Origin: JAGLOK01 sp963677605
Lineage (GTDB): Bacteria > Bacillota > Clostridia > Christensenellales > UMGS416
DNA length: 64,000 nucleotides
NCBI GenBank assembly: GCA_963677605.2
Contig: CAXXDX010000006.1
Coordinates: forward strand, 744,001-808,000
Direction of reading: 5' to 3'
The notes under the pieces: model-generated
The model's database searches: none
What the model saw: the letters and a program-made list of their open reading frames with translations, nothing else
Told to the model about the DNA's origin: nothing
Shown: piece by piece, positions 53,745 through 62,818 of the stretch
Layout of the letters: each line of letters opens with the position of its first letter
How positions within the stretch are numbered: the stretch's first letter is position 1
Translations under genes and position numbers: made by a program

Positions 53745-55028
53745 CTACTTACTGCTCCTAACAAATTTTGATCTGTAAATTCTAAATCCTACCGCCATTA
53801 AAATAACTATTATAATGGCACTGAAAACAACTATTATGATTAATCCCTGATTCCCCGCATTCATGATAAACTCAAAAGATTTTACTTCAACAGGCCTGTA
53901 CACATATTCCGCATCAACCTCTATCTCATTATAAATTTTCATATCATTGGAGACACTTGCACCAAAGTCTCCTATTTGAATCCATTTTTTATTTAATAAA
54001 TCTACGGCCAAGTCCAGTTCATCTTCAGTTTCAAACGGTCCGTATTTTATAACAGTCTCAATAGGAAGGCTTATAAAAAGCTCATTTTCAGGATGTATTG
54101 CAGCAAGCATCTTCTCAGATACTTCAAAAGGGAAAAATGACTGCTCTTTTACATCCAGTCCATATGTTTCAAATGCAGTATAAGCTTTTTCAAGCTTTGT
54201 CTCCAGAGTATCGCCTACTAATTCATATCCTGTTATAAGTGGATCATGCATCAGCAGAGATCCGCTCTTTGACTGCATAAAGCTCAACGTATTGCAATAT
54301 TTCTGAAACGATGGATAATCAGTATTGTTATATACAGGCATAACTGTAACAATGAAAGGTATTCCGTTTTTATACAATTTATCAGCAGTTATCTGAAGCA
54401 TTTCAAGATTATCAAATGGATACACTTCATCAATCGCCACATACATCTTTCCGCCATCCAGTAGTCCAAAATAATTGTTAAGCATTTGCCCTACGGCAAA
54501 AACAGATACGTCTTCTCTGTTAAAATACGGTGCATACAATATTTTATCGGAAACAACACCCAAAGGATATCTCCTTCCTTCTATGTCAATTTCTCCTATA
54601 GGCTCTCCTCTGTATTCTTCAATAACTTTTAGTCCGTCCGTTGCTACAATTGACTGAGAATTCCCATAAACACTGAGGTTCGCATGAATGCTCCGCGTTA
54701 TTGTTGCCGTTCTAAAACCAGCAACAAAGTCAAATTCCTCTCCAATACAGACAACCTTCTTTCCTGCATTGACAACCTCTCGCAAATGTTCGCCATCCTG
54801 AAAGATTATATAATTATACATATCCAATAAATCACTTCTGTAATCTGATGATTCAATGGAATTCACACTCATACCGCAAGCTTTAACTATATCGGCAATT
54901 GAATACATCTCCTGTTCGTCACTATATATTATAAGAACTGCTTCTGAATCAGCGTATGCTAAATCGTATGGTATAAATACCATAATAATTATTACTGTAA
55001 GTATTCCTATTGCAGTTTTCTTAATCAT
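53745..55028 (-). CDS. DUF2334-domain membrane protein
   Basis: 427 residues. Signal peptide, a mixed alpha/beta extracellular region and a C-terminal transmembrane anchor at about 392-415. MYVAIDEVYPFDNLEMLQ, KNGIPFIVTVMPVY and the following segments match DUF2334, related to NodB-type polysaccharide deacetylases, with a candidate metal Asp in AIDEVYP. A deacetylase role on the exported polymer is possible, but the usual His ligands are not obvious to me. Overlaps the GH8-like gene by an ATGA. Confidence 0.72.
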   Translation of the reverse strand: MIKKTAIGILTVIIIMVFIPYDLAYADSEAVLIIYSDEQEMYSIADIVKACGMSVNSIESSDYRSDLLDMYNYIIFQDGEHLREVVNAGKKVVCIGEEFDFVAGFRTATITRSIHANLSVYGNSQSIVATDGLKVIEEYRGEPIGEIDIEGRRYPLGVVSDKILYAPYFNREDVSVFAVGQMLNNYFGLLDGGKMYVAIDEVYPFDNLEMLQITADKLYKNGIPFIVTVMPVYNNTDYPSFQKYCNTLSFMQSKSGSLLMHDPLITGYELVGDTLETKLEKAYTAFETYGLDVKEQSFFPFEVSEKMLAAIHPENELFISLPIETVIKYGPFETEDELDLAVDLLNKKWIQIGDFGASVSNDMKIYNEIEVDAEYVYRPVEVKSFEFIMNAGNQGLIIIVVFSAIIIVILMAVGFRIYRSKFVRSSK

Positions 55029-56149
55029 TTGTTGCCTTTAGTCATAGCCAGCAAAGCCATGAGATTATCGAATGAGTAAAGATCCAGAGTTTGTGCATTG
55101 GCAAAAGCTCCATAAACTTCACTTGACTCATCCATAACCTGTAGTTTAAGCATATTTTCAATGCTTATATCATATAAATCTTTATCACCAATTTCCTCTG
55201 CAATCAAAGCACATAACGCATAAGCCGCAGTAGATTCAATTTTATTTGCATTCTGCCCGTCTACAGTATAGTTCGCATACACCGCTCCTTTTTTTAATTC
55301 ATCTCTAACGAACTCTATTGCTTGTTCAGGGCATTCACCTGTCCCAACCAAATGATAAACAGTCAGAAGGTTTTCTATCATATTAACAGTATCCTCTGAG
55401 TAAGTTCCGCTTTTATAATTATATGACCTTGAAAACAGAGGCACATCATCTGACATATATCCATCTATAACAATATTAATCATTTCATCATATACTTTTT
55501 GCCACATAGGTTCATACTCACTCAGCTTTTTGACTGCAGCAAAATCCACATAGCACAGTGTTATAAAATCATTATTAATATCATACTTTTCATCATACAT
55601 ATCAAACACTTTATTTTTTTTGACATTAGTATCATATAGTCTATCTGCATAAATCAAAGCATCGTTTAAATACTCCTCGCCGAAAACTTCACCCGCATTA
55701 ATAAGAGCCGATATAATCCTCATATCATCCACAAACGCATTTACATAATACATATTATCAATTCCATCATATCTATATGAAAATATTTCTCCGCTATCCA
55801 GAATATTTTTCACATATCCATAAGACTTTTCAAACAGCATTTTATCATTATTTATAGCAGCATAGCTCATTATAATTCCCATTGACTCAGATAAAACTTG
55901 GCTGCCTGTCGCAAGACTCTCATTCTTCTTTTTTTCCAGATAATTAGTCCGTATCCCACCGTTTTCATCAGTCATATTGTTTAAAACAAAATCCAGGCAT
56001 ATTAGTTCTCTCTGATTTATTTGCACAGCTGATATTGGCTCATTTTTTTCAACAGAATCCTCTGTCTTTGGCGATACTGTGTTTGCACAGGACGATAGAG
56101 CAATAAGAACTGTCAATCCAATTATCAATATCTTTACAGCTTTTTTCAT
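55025..56149 (-). CDS. GH8-like (alpha/alpha)6-barrel lipoprotein (BcsZ/PssZ-like)
   Basis: 374 residues. Signal peptide with lipobox ALSSC near residue 22. The body is all-helical repeats. VLSESMGIIMSYAAINND carries the catalytic-acid position of GH8 (SExxGxxM), and AFVDDMRIISALINAGE the conserved Asp pair. Bcs and Pss operons usually hold such an endoglycosidase, which trims the nascent chain or edits its length. Four-base overlaps on both sides show tight coupling. The rest of the sequence is divergent, so activity is not certain. Confidence 0.72.
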   Translation of the reverse strand: MKKAVKILIIGLTVLIALSSCANTVSPKTEDSVEKNEPISAVQINQRELICLDFVLNNMTDENGGIRTNYLEKKKNESLATGSQVLSESMGIIMSYAAINNDKMLFEKSYGYVKNILDSGEIFSYRYDGIDNMYYVNAFVDDMRIISALINAGEVFGEEYLNDALIYADRLYDTNVKKNKVFDMYDEKYDINNDFITLCYVDFAAVKKLSEYEPMWQKVYDEMINIVIDGYMSDDVPLFSRSYNYKSGTYSEDTVNMIENLLTVYHLVGTGECPEQAIEFVRDELKKGAVYANYTVDGQNANKIESTAAYALCALIAEEIGDKDLYDISIENMLKLQVMDESSEVYGAFANAQTLDLYSFDNLMALLAMTKGNK

Positions 56150-57639
56150 GCTGTAACCTCATTTGCATTTAAATCATCCTGAGCTTCCTGTGCTTTTTTT
56201 GCTGCCTTTAAAGCTGCTTTTTGTTTAAATTTTGAGTCAATAAATGCAATCACATGTGCTGCAAGTATTACATTAACAGTGTCAAATGCAACATTATATA
56301 AAAATACATGCTTTGCTAAGTCAGCATCACCTGCGCCGATTATCGACACCAATATTTGTGAAAGACCTGCCAAAATAACAGCAAATATGATTATCTGCTT
56401 AAGTCTTTGTTTGTATAAAATAGCAAGTATAATTATCATCCAGATAATTATAAACCCAACTGTTTTAGGCGCATATGTTTCTTTAAATGCACTATAATAT
56501 GAGAAACTTTGTGCAAGAGTGTTCGGAGGATATCCGCTTGAATACTCGTAATTTCCCAAAGAAGGCCGTATGCGATAAGCGTTTTGAGCTGCAAGTTTTA
56601 ACATCTCGGAAAAAGCACTTGGATTCCTAACATAGTGCTGCAAAATAGTGATTATGCTGTACTTGCTATAAAAATCATCAATCAGCATCTCATCATCTGC
56701 ATCTATTACAGGATATTTAGCAAAATATATCTCTTTGTTTAAAAGCTCATACTGGCTGTCTATCCCTATCTCCTCCAACGTTTCTGCCGGATTATCAGAA
56801 GTCATTAGCACTCCGCGGGTCATAGAGTGATATAGATTGATGTATGTGAACTTTTCAGAGATCAAAAGATATGTGGCTAAACCGGCAGCAATTAAACCAA
56901 CGGCCGAAACACCTAACAGTATTCTGAATATCCAATCTTTTGTTTTCCTCAGATAGAAGAACAATATAAGCACACCAAGCAGCGCACCAAGAGGCGCAAA
57001 CTGTTGTTTTGAAAATGTAAGTATAAGTCCATTTATTACAAAACCGCCAAAAACCAGATATTTATTAAATCTCTTGTCAGCATACAGGAGAGCACATGTT
57101 ACACATGCCAGAAGTGCTGTGTAAGCAAGCGGCTCTGCAAAAAACGAGTTAAAATAAGCTATGTAACCTGTATCGACAAAAATAAAAATACTGATAGCTC
57201 CTATAAAAAACGAGCCTAAAAGCGAAAGCCTGTGGGTAAGATATTCCAATAAAAAGAACATTACTATCAGAAAGTAAATTGTCTGCAAAAGTCCCAGATA
57301 CCTTATATCAAAGATTCCGTCATTGCCTGTAAAAAGTCGGTCAAGGAATATCGCAGGTTTAATCAGGATAAACTGCGAGGTTTTAACAGTACTTCTATAT
57401 TCATTATAGTACTGCATATTTCCATATTCTTTTATAAAATATCCATTTTGAAGTATCTCATTATTTTCAGGTAAGTCATACAAGCCTTCACCATAAATAA
57501 CACGCGAAAAGTCTCCGTTGTCTTCCATGCCAACATACGGAGGTATAAAAAGAACATATACAATTATCATTGCGGCAACAATCAAAAAAAGAATTGTTAC
57601 TGTAATATAATAGTTTTCTTTTTTAAGCCACTTTTCCAT
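56146..57639 (-). CDS. Polytopic membrane protein of the exopolysaccharide operon (GT-C-like)
   Basis: About 497 residues from the ATG at 57639; longer starts would run back into the upstream gene. One N-terminal helix, an external loop of about 100 residues with YVGMEDNGDFSRVIYG, then eight to ten further helices and an Ala/Lys-rich cytoplasmic tail. The acidic GMEDNGDF right after the first helix recalls the aspartate loop of GT-C glycosyltransferases that use lipid-linked sugars. A role in adding side-chain sugars is plausible. I do not recognise a named family. Confidence 0.65.
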   Translation of the reverse strand: MEKWLKKENYYITVTILFLIVAAMIIVYVLFIPPYVGMEDNGDFSRVIYGEGLYDLPENNEILQNGYFIKEYGNMQYYNEYRSTVKTSQFILIKPAIFLDRLFTGNDGIFDIRYLGLLQTIYFLIVMFFLLEYLTHRLSLLGSFFIGAISIFIFVDTGYIAYFNSFFAEPLAYTALLACVTCALLYADKRFNKYLVFGGFVINGLILTFSKQQFAPLGALLGVLILFFYLRKTKDWIFRILLGVSAVGLIAAGLATYLLISEKFTYINLYHSMTRGVLMTSDNPAETLEEIGIDSQYELLNKEIYFAKYPVIDADDEMLIDDFYSKYSIITILQHYVRNPSAFSEMLKLAAQNAYRIRPSLGNYEYSSGYPPNTLAQSFSYYSAFKETYAPKTVGFIIIWMIIILAILYKQRLKQIIIFAVILAGLSQILVSIIGAGDADLAKHVFLYNVAFDTVNVILAAHVIAFIDSKFKQKAALKAAKKAQEAQDDLNANEVTA

Positions 57640-57643
57640 CACG

Positions 57644-60600
57644 CTATTTTTGTGCCGTAACCTCCCCTGCATTAATAAACACTTCGAAAACATTTCCTGC
57701 CGCTTGACCAATAACCGAATCTATAATAAAAGTGTTTTCATCTATTACTTCAGTCACCATTCTTATTTCACCATACTTAGTATTAAGAACCCAATCACCA
57801 ACATTCAGCATATGGTTTTCTTTAATCACTTTTGTGTCAGTTGTACCGCTTTCGCACATAAATCCATCGCTTTTTTCCAGTAAAATAATTAGGTCGCCGG
57901 GAACTTGGCCATCAATTGGCTCCCCGATATATTCAAGCATATAGGCATTAACTTCTTTCACATACCTGAACTCATTTCCTCTAGTTGCGTTTATAACAGC
58001 ATCATTGGTATTAAGCAGATGATATGCTTTTTTTAGATGCGTTTCATCTGTTGTATATTCTTGTGCCAATATAATTTTATTATAATCAACGGTTGAGTTA
58101 AACGGCAGTATCGGCAAATCATTCTCATCAAACAAAATAGCTTTTGGAAAGTTTGCCCATGCGTATCTAACACCTATCGGATTAGGTATATAATCATTCC
58201 AAATTTTAATAGTGTTTTCATATATTTCAGACTCCGCAGCTACCCATTTACCGTCTGTTCCCAAAACCTCAAAATCTATATCGCCAAAAGCATCTTCTGC
58301 ATAATGAAGAGATATAACTTTCTCAAACCAAACAGTATAAACGCCATCCTCCAGAAGATAGTCACTCATTTGCCTGCTCGCTTTGTCAATATCTTTATTG
58401 TAAATCATATCCATTGCAAGCCAAGCAAGCCTGTCCCCTATCGGTCTTTTCCTAGTTGGGTGGATATTATATCTATCAGGATCAGCTAAATCAATTGTTG
58501 TTGCAAAGCCAATATTGTCTATTGTATTTGCTACTCTCTGCTGAATTTCGCGTATCTTAGGCCAGCTGTCGATATCTTGGCCGTAACTGTCGCCATAACC
58601 CGAAATCTGAACCAGGAGTATAGGAAGGTTCTCATCATAAAACTCCTTTCTTACACCCCAGATATAGTCCCTTAAAAACAGTTCATATTGATAGCCCAGG
58701 TGCGCGCTGTTTTCGCCCTGGTAGTACATCAGAAAACTTGCGGCATAAGGCGTTATGCCCGCCATATAACCATTCCAAAATCCTGAAAAAATAAACTCAT
58801 CATCTTCTTGAACAAGGTCATATTTGTCGCACACACAAGTCGGCATGAAAAGTTCAATGCTGGTTCCGCCGTACGTCATCTGGATAAGGCCGATTCTCAC
58901 ACCTTCCAGATCCTTATTATCTTCAATTAAATTTTGAATAGTAAAAACACCTATTGCGCTTGCACCGCCGAAAATATACTCGCTCCACTCATCGGATGCC
59001 ATCTGCCACTTTGTGTTCGAATCAAATGCAGGTGTTGTGCTGCGCATACTGTCCGGGCTGAAATATCTAACGCGTGTCTGGTTGTTGAATTTTTGCAGAG
59101 TATCGGCATTGTCATCAGAGTCATATACATTCCACTCTGAGTTTGACTGCCCCGCCACAACAATAACTTCACCAACGTACAGCTTATTAAACGTATATGA
59201 ATAGCCTGAATCCGATATGGTCAAATCATACGGGCCGCCTGCAGGCATGCTGTCAAGCTCGACAATCCACTTTCCATCTATGACTTCAGCAGTTTTTTTC
59301 TGTCCGGCAAATGCAACCGTTACAGTGTCTCCGCTCATACCTCTTCCCGTTATCGGAACGGTTTTATTTCTTTGCAGTATGCCGTAATCAGAAAATATCG
59401 CAGGTATTTCCAGTCTGTAATTTTTATCTCTCAAAGAAGAATCTACAGCTTGTGAAAGTATCATTAAAAGTTCTTGTCTGGTTATATGTTCATTACCTTT
59501 AAAATTGTTTTCTTCATCAAGTAAAAGGTAGCTGTTTTGTACGGCAAAATATGCGGGGTATGAATAATCCGAATCTATAACATCATTAAAGATATAGCGG
59601 TAACGATACGTCTCAATTCTCCCCTTCATCATACCCTTAATTATCACAGCCGCTTCATATCTTGTTATATTTCTGCTTAAATCAGTGTCTTTCTCAGCTT
59701 TTGTGTTTTTGAAAAGCCTTTTATATTCCTGTAGCACAAATTCATCTAATGTCTGTTCATTTGTCATAAATATTCCGTTAAGATACATTGAAGACGCTAA
59801 AAACTGAGCTACACTTACATTCCCGCCAAAGTCAAGGTTTCTCTGATAAGGTTTTATTACACCTCTTTTAATCAGATAGTTCATCTGACAAAACAGCTCA
59901 TTTCTTTCGCTTAGATTAACCTCAGTCAAAGTATTTGCGCTAAATTGCTCCGTTTCGTTTTTAAAACTATCAACATCATAAATCTTAACATCATCAAATA
60001 ATACTCTTGACGAAACACCCCATCCAAAATGGAGTGAGCCCGAGTTGCCGAATGCCGGTCCTGCCACGCTGTCCATTATCTTATATTCTGAAGTGTCAGT
60101 ATACTCAAGAAGCGGTTTTGTCTGATCTGTATAATGATCCGCACCATCTATATAAAACTCTATATGTACATCTCCGCTTTCAGTGTTTTCTATCATCACA
60201 CGAGCAGTGTAATCAACGCCTTCTTTTAGAAGAAAAAAAGCTTCAGCCAGCGGAGCAGTGCCTGTTGGAGCATTAGTATTGGTAATAGACCACTTACATC
60301 TGCCCAGATTTGACTGATATGGCCCAAGAGGTATCACCATAAAATAGTTTATAGAATAGTATTTTGTAAACTCCTCATCCGCGGTTCTCGGTATCATCCT
60401 GAATATCGCCCTTGACTCATCTCCCTCATTGCCCATAGACTGGATGTTAACAGTAAAAGTCATTCCATAACTTTCGTTCCCATCCAAATATCTTTTTTCA
60501 AGAGCGATTTGTTGATTATCAACAAGATACTGTCCGTCACCTGCTACCTGTAACTGTCCGTCATCGGTAATCATATTGTCGGAACCTTTTACCTTGTCGG

Positions 60601-61408
60601 TGGTCCAATATGTCTTCCCTCCATTATCAACAATACGTGTTCCGCTAAATTCTTTGTTCTCAAAGTCCTCTTCATATAAATATGAAATCTGCCGACCAAA
60701 TATTTCATATGCACTGTCAACGTTTTCTTCAAAAGCAACATCACCTATATATGAAAGATACGTAAGCAGCGTCTGCTTACCGTCAATATAGGTATAAAGA
60801 GCGTTTTTACAAACACTCATAGCATCATTTACAGAAAACAGACTGCCTTCATCCAATACATCATCTTCCGTTAGGATTCCTCTTTTAACTGCCAATTCAA
60901 GCGCATTTTCTTCCGTAACTGCGCTGTTTGTCTCTCCTATGAAATCCATTGCTTTTATCAGAGATGAAATAAATGTTTCTATACTGCAAGCTTCATCTTC
61001 CATGAAAGTATTAACTGTTAATCCATCAAAGATTCCATTATAATAGGCGTAACTTATTTCTTTTTCAGCAGTTTCCGATAAATCAATAAATGGGTGTGTA
61101 TATGAGCTTTTGAGGGCTTCTTCCGTAAGTCCTGTAATGTCCAGAATAATTTGTACTGCACTGACACGAGGCAGATAGCTGTAAAATTCATACTTTTCTC
61201 TGTCAATAATCCCAAGATCAATAAGAAAAAGAGCATCACTTTGAAGCTCTTGCGTGTTTTCATAATCTTTGACGTTTACTTCCTCAAGAACAGGTGGGTT
61301 CTGGGATGACTTGGCAGAAGTGATGCCACTGTCAGAAAAACAAGACGTGAAAACAGATACTAGAAAAAATAAAGTCAATAATAACCCAGTAATTCTTTTT
61401 ATATCCAT
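57644..61408 (-). CDS. Large lipoprotein with SLH-like repeats and a sialate-O-acetylesterase-type domain
   Basis: 1254 residues. Signal peptide with lipobox VFTSC. The order is: helical SLH-like repeats (about 50-250), a beta-sandwich region (about 255-490, LamG-like), further SLH-like repeats (about 520-690, with FNDVIDSDYSYPAYFAVQN), an Ig-like strand region (VPITGRGMSGDTVTVAFAG), then an SGNH hydrolase of the SASA type: VVAGQSNSEWN, MYYQGENSAHLG and IHPTRKRPIGDRLAWLA (Ser, Glu, His). A C-terminal beta domain closes it. It should remove acetyl groups from surface polysaccharide while bound to membrane and wall. First gene of the operon. Confidence 0.85.
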   Translation of the reverse strand: MDIKRITGLLLTLFFLVSVFTSCFSDSGITSAKSSQNPPVLEEVNVKDYENTQELQSDALFLIDLGIIDREKYEFYSYLPRVSAVQIILDITGLTEEALKSSYTHPFIDLSETAEKEISYAYYNGIFDGLTVNTFMEDEACSIETFISSLIKAMDFIGETNSAVTEENALELAVKRGILTEDDVLDEGSLFSVNDAMSVCKNALYTYIDGKQTLLTYLSYIGDVAFEENVDSAYEIFGRQISYLYEEDFENKEFSGTRIVDNGGKTYWTTDKVKGSDNMITDDGQLQVAGDGQYLVDNQQIALEKRYLDGNESYGMTFTVNIQSMGNEGDESRAIFRMIPRTADEEFTKYYSINYFMVIPLGPYQSNLGRCKWSITNTNAPTGTAPLAEAFFLLKEGVDYTARVMIENTESGDVHIEFYIDGADHYTDQTKPLLEYTDTSEYKIMDSVAGPAFGNSGSLHFGWGVSSRVLFDDVKIYDVDSFKNETEQFSANTLTEVNLSERNELFCQMNYLIKRGVIKPYQRNLDFGGNVSVAQFLASSMYLNGIFMTNEQTLDEFVLQEYKRLFKNTKAEKDTDLSRNITRYEAAVIIKGMMKGRIETYRYRYIFNDVIDSDYSYPAYFAVQNSYLLLDEENNFKGNEHITRQELLMILSQAVDSSLRDKNYRLEIPAIFSDYGILQRNKTVPITGRGMSGDTVTVAFAGQKKTAEVIDGKWIVELDSMPAGGPYDLTISDSGYSYTFNKLYVGEVIVVAGQSNSEWNVYDSDDNADTLQKFNNQTRVRYFSPDSMRSTTPAFDSNTKWQMASDEWSEYIFGGASAIGVFTIQNLIEDNKDLEGVRIGLIQMTYGGTSIELFMPTCVCDKYDLVQEDDEFIFSGFWNGYMAGITPYAASFLMYYQGENSAHLGYQYELFLRDYIWGVRKEFYDENLPILLVQISGYGDSYGQDIDSWPKIREIQQRVANTIDNIGFATTIDLADPDRYNIHPTRKRPIGDRLAWLAMDMIYNKDIDKASRQMSDYLLEDGVYTVWFEKVISLHYAEDAFGDIDFEVLGTDGKWVAAESEIYENTIKIWNDYIPNPIGVRYAWANFPKAILFDENDLPILPFNSTVDYNKIILAQEYTTDETHLKKAYHLLNTNDAVINATRGNEFRYVKEVNAYMLEYIGEPIDGQVPGDLIILLEKSDGFMCESGTTDTKVIKENHMLNVGDWVLNTKYGEIRMVTEVIDENTFIIDSVIGQAAGNVFEVFINAGEVTAQK

Positions 61409-61463
61409 TTTTAACCTTTTGGTAAATCTTAGGGTGCATCAAATTATTATATTATATTACTTA

Positions 61464-61492
61464 ATTTTAATATAATAATTATTGTATGTCAA
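61464..61492 (-). promoter_or_regulatory. Sigma-A promoter of the synthase-dependent exopolysaccharide operon
   Basis: On the minus strand TTGACA (61487-61492), a 17-base spacer and TAAAAT (61464-61469): nearly consensus. The leader before the ATG at 61408 is about 50 bases. The rest of the 204-base gap is A/T-rich without a gene. Confidence 0.8.
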
Positions 61493-61612
61493 CGCAGGCA
61501 AATAAGCTATATGTGGTATATGAATGTACTGTATACTACATGTTTTTATATCATATAGTTAATATATTCATCTGCCAGATTCTTGATTTTACATTAATGT
61601 AACGTTATACCA

Positions 61613-62257
61613 TTAGTCGGCCGCTCTACACAAGCTTTCCGCAGCGTAAGTGACACTCTCATAATCACCAGCTATTATTTTATCTTTTAATATTACACAA
61701 CTGCCAACTCCCGCTCCGATGCACCCTGCTTTAAGATAACCTTTAATGTTAGATGAGTTTACACTGCCCACAGCCATAATCGGTATATGGCTCAATGGAG
61801 CACAAATTGTTTTCACATATTCAGCTCCCAGAAAATTTACGGGAAACAGTTTTACAAAATCCGCTCCCCAATTATAAGCCTCAGCAATTTCAGTCGGAGA
61901 AAAAGCGCCAGGGATTGATATAAGACCCAGCTCTTTTGTTTTTTCTATTATCATCCTGTCTGAATTAGGTGAAACTATATATCTTGCACCATGTTTTGCT
62001 GCGAGTTCCAGTTGATTGACAGACATCACCGTACCGGCGCCGACAAGAATTTTATCTGAACAGTTTTCACTTATTTTTGAGATAGCATCAAGTGTGCTTT
62101 TATAATTATCCGATGATTTCTGATCAAAAGTAATTTCAACCAGACTAATACCGCCTTTATTAAGTGCATTTGCTGTTTTTAGACATTGTTCTGCGCTTAA
62201 TCCTCGAATTATTGCAATTATTTTCTTATTTAAAATGAAATTCTTTTCTATATCCAT
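61613..62257 (-). CDS. eda: 2-keto-3-deoxy-6-phosphogluconate (KDPG) aldolase family protein
   Basis: 214 residues, full length. IIAIIRGLSAEQCLKTA and LVEITFDQK (catalytic Glu), VGAGTVMSVNQLELAA, YIVSPNSD and the Schiff-base Lys in GADFVKLFPVNFLGAEYVK define a class-I KDPG/KHG-type aldolase. It splits 2-keto-3-deoxy-6-phospho-sugars into pyruvate and a triose phosphate, the last step of uronate and gluconate breakdown. It is divergent from rlmH and stands alone here; no matching kinase is next to it. Confidence 0.88.
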   Translation of the reverse strand: MDIEKNFILNKKIIAIIRGLSAEQCLKTANALNKGGISLVEITFDQKSSDNYKSTLDAISKISENCSDKILVGAGTVMSVNQLELAAKHGARYIVSPNSDRMIIEKTKELGLISIPGAFSPTEIAEAYNWGADFVKLFPVNFLGAEYVKTICAPLSHIPIMAVGSVNSSNIKGYLKAGCIGAGVGSCVILKDKIIAGDYESVTYAAESLCRAAD

Positions 62258-62275
62258 TTTTTAATCCTTTATTTG

Positions 62276-62305
62276 TTACATTTTCCAGAACACTTATTAT
62301 ATAAT
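62276..62305 (+). promoter_or_regulatory. Promoter of rlmH
   Basis: TTACAT (62276-62281), 18 bases, perfect TATAAT (62300-62305), then GAGG and the ATG at 62332. The -35 is poor. Confidence 0.5.
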
Positions 62306-62331
62306 AATTAAGAACAGAATATGAGGTTTTT

Positions 62332-62811
62332 ATGAAAATCACAATTATAAGTGTAGGAAAAATTAAAGAAAAGTACTTAAAAAGCGCAATTGCTGAATAC
62401 AGCAAAAGGTTGTCAGGGTATTGCTCTTTGTCATTTATTGAACTTCCTGATGAAAAAGCACCGGAGAATATTTCCGATGCCCAGCAGTTGAAAATTAAAG
62501 ATATTGAAGGCGAAAAAATACTGGCAAAGATAAAAGAAAAGCAGTTTGTTTTTGTTCTGGATTTAAACGGAATGCAAATGACATCTGAAAAATTTTCTTC
62601 TGAACTTGAAAAACTTGCTGTCTACGGACACAGTGATGTGACTTTTATTATCGGAGGCAGCTTAGGCCTAAGCAAAAATGTCATATCAAGAGCAGATTTT
62701 AAAATAAGCTTTTCTGAAATGACCTTCCCGCACCAACTTATGAAAGTCATTCTGTTGGAGCAGATTTACAGAGCTTTTAAAATATCCAAGGGCGAGCCCT
62801 ACCACAAGTAG
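62332..62811 (+). CDS. rlmH: 23S rRNA (pseudouridine-1915 N3) methyltransferase RlmH
   Basis: 159 residues, exactly the family length. MKITIISVGKIKEKYL at the start, VFVLDLNGMQMTSEKFS, the SAM-binding FIIGGSLGLSKNV of the SPOUT knot, and the conserved end SFSEMTFPHQLMKVILLEQ and YRAFKISKGEPYHK. It methylates pseudouridine 1915 in helix 69 of 23S rRNA. It is a core chromosomal gene, which argues that the right part of the window is chromosome rather than plasmid. Confidence 0.97.
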   Translation: MKITIISVGKIKEKYLKSAIAEYSKRLSGYCSLSFIELPDEKAPENISDAQQLKIKDIEGEKILAKIKEKQFVFVLDLNGMQMTSEKFSSELEKLAVYGHSDVTFIIGGSLGLSKNVISRADFKISFSEMTFPHQLMKVILLEQIYRAFKISKGEPYHK

Positions 62812-62818
62812 ACTATAA

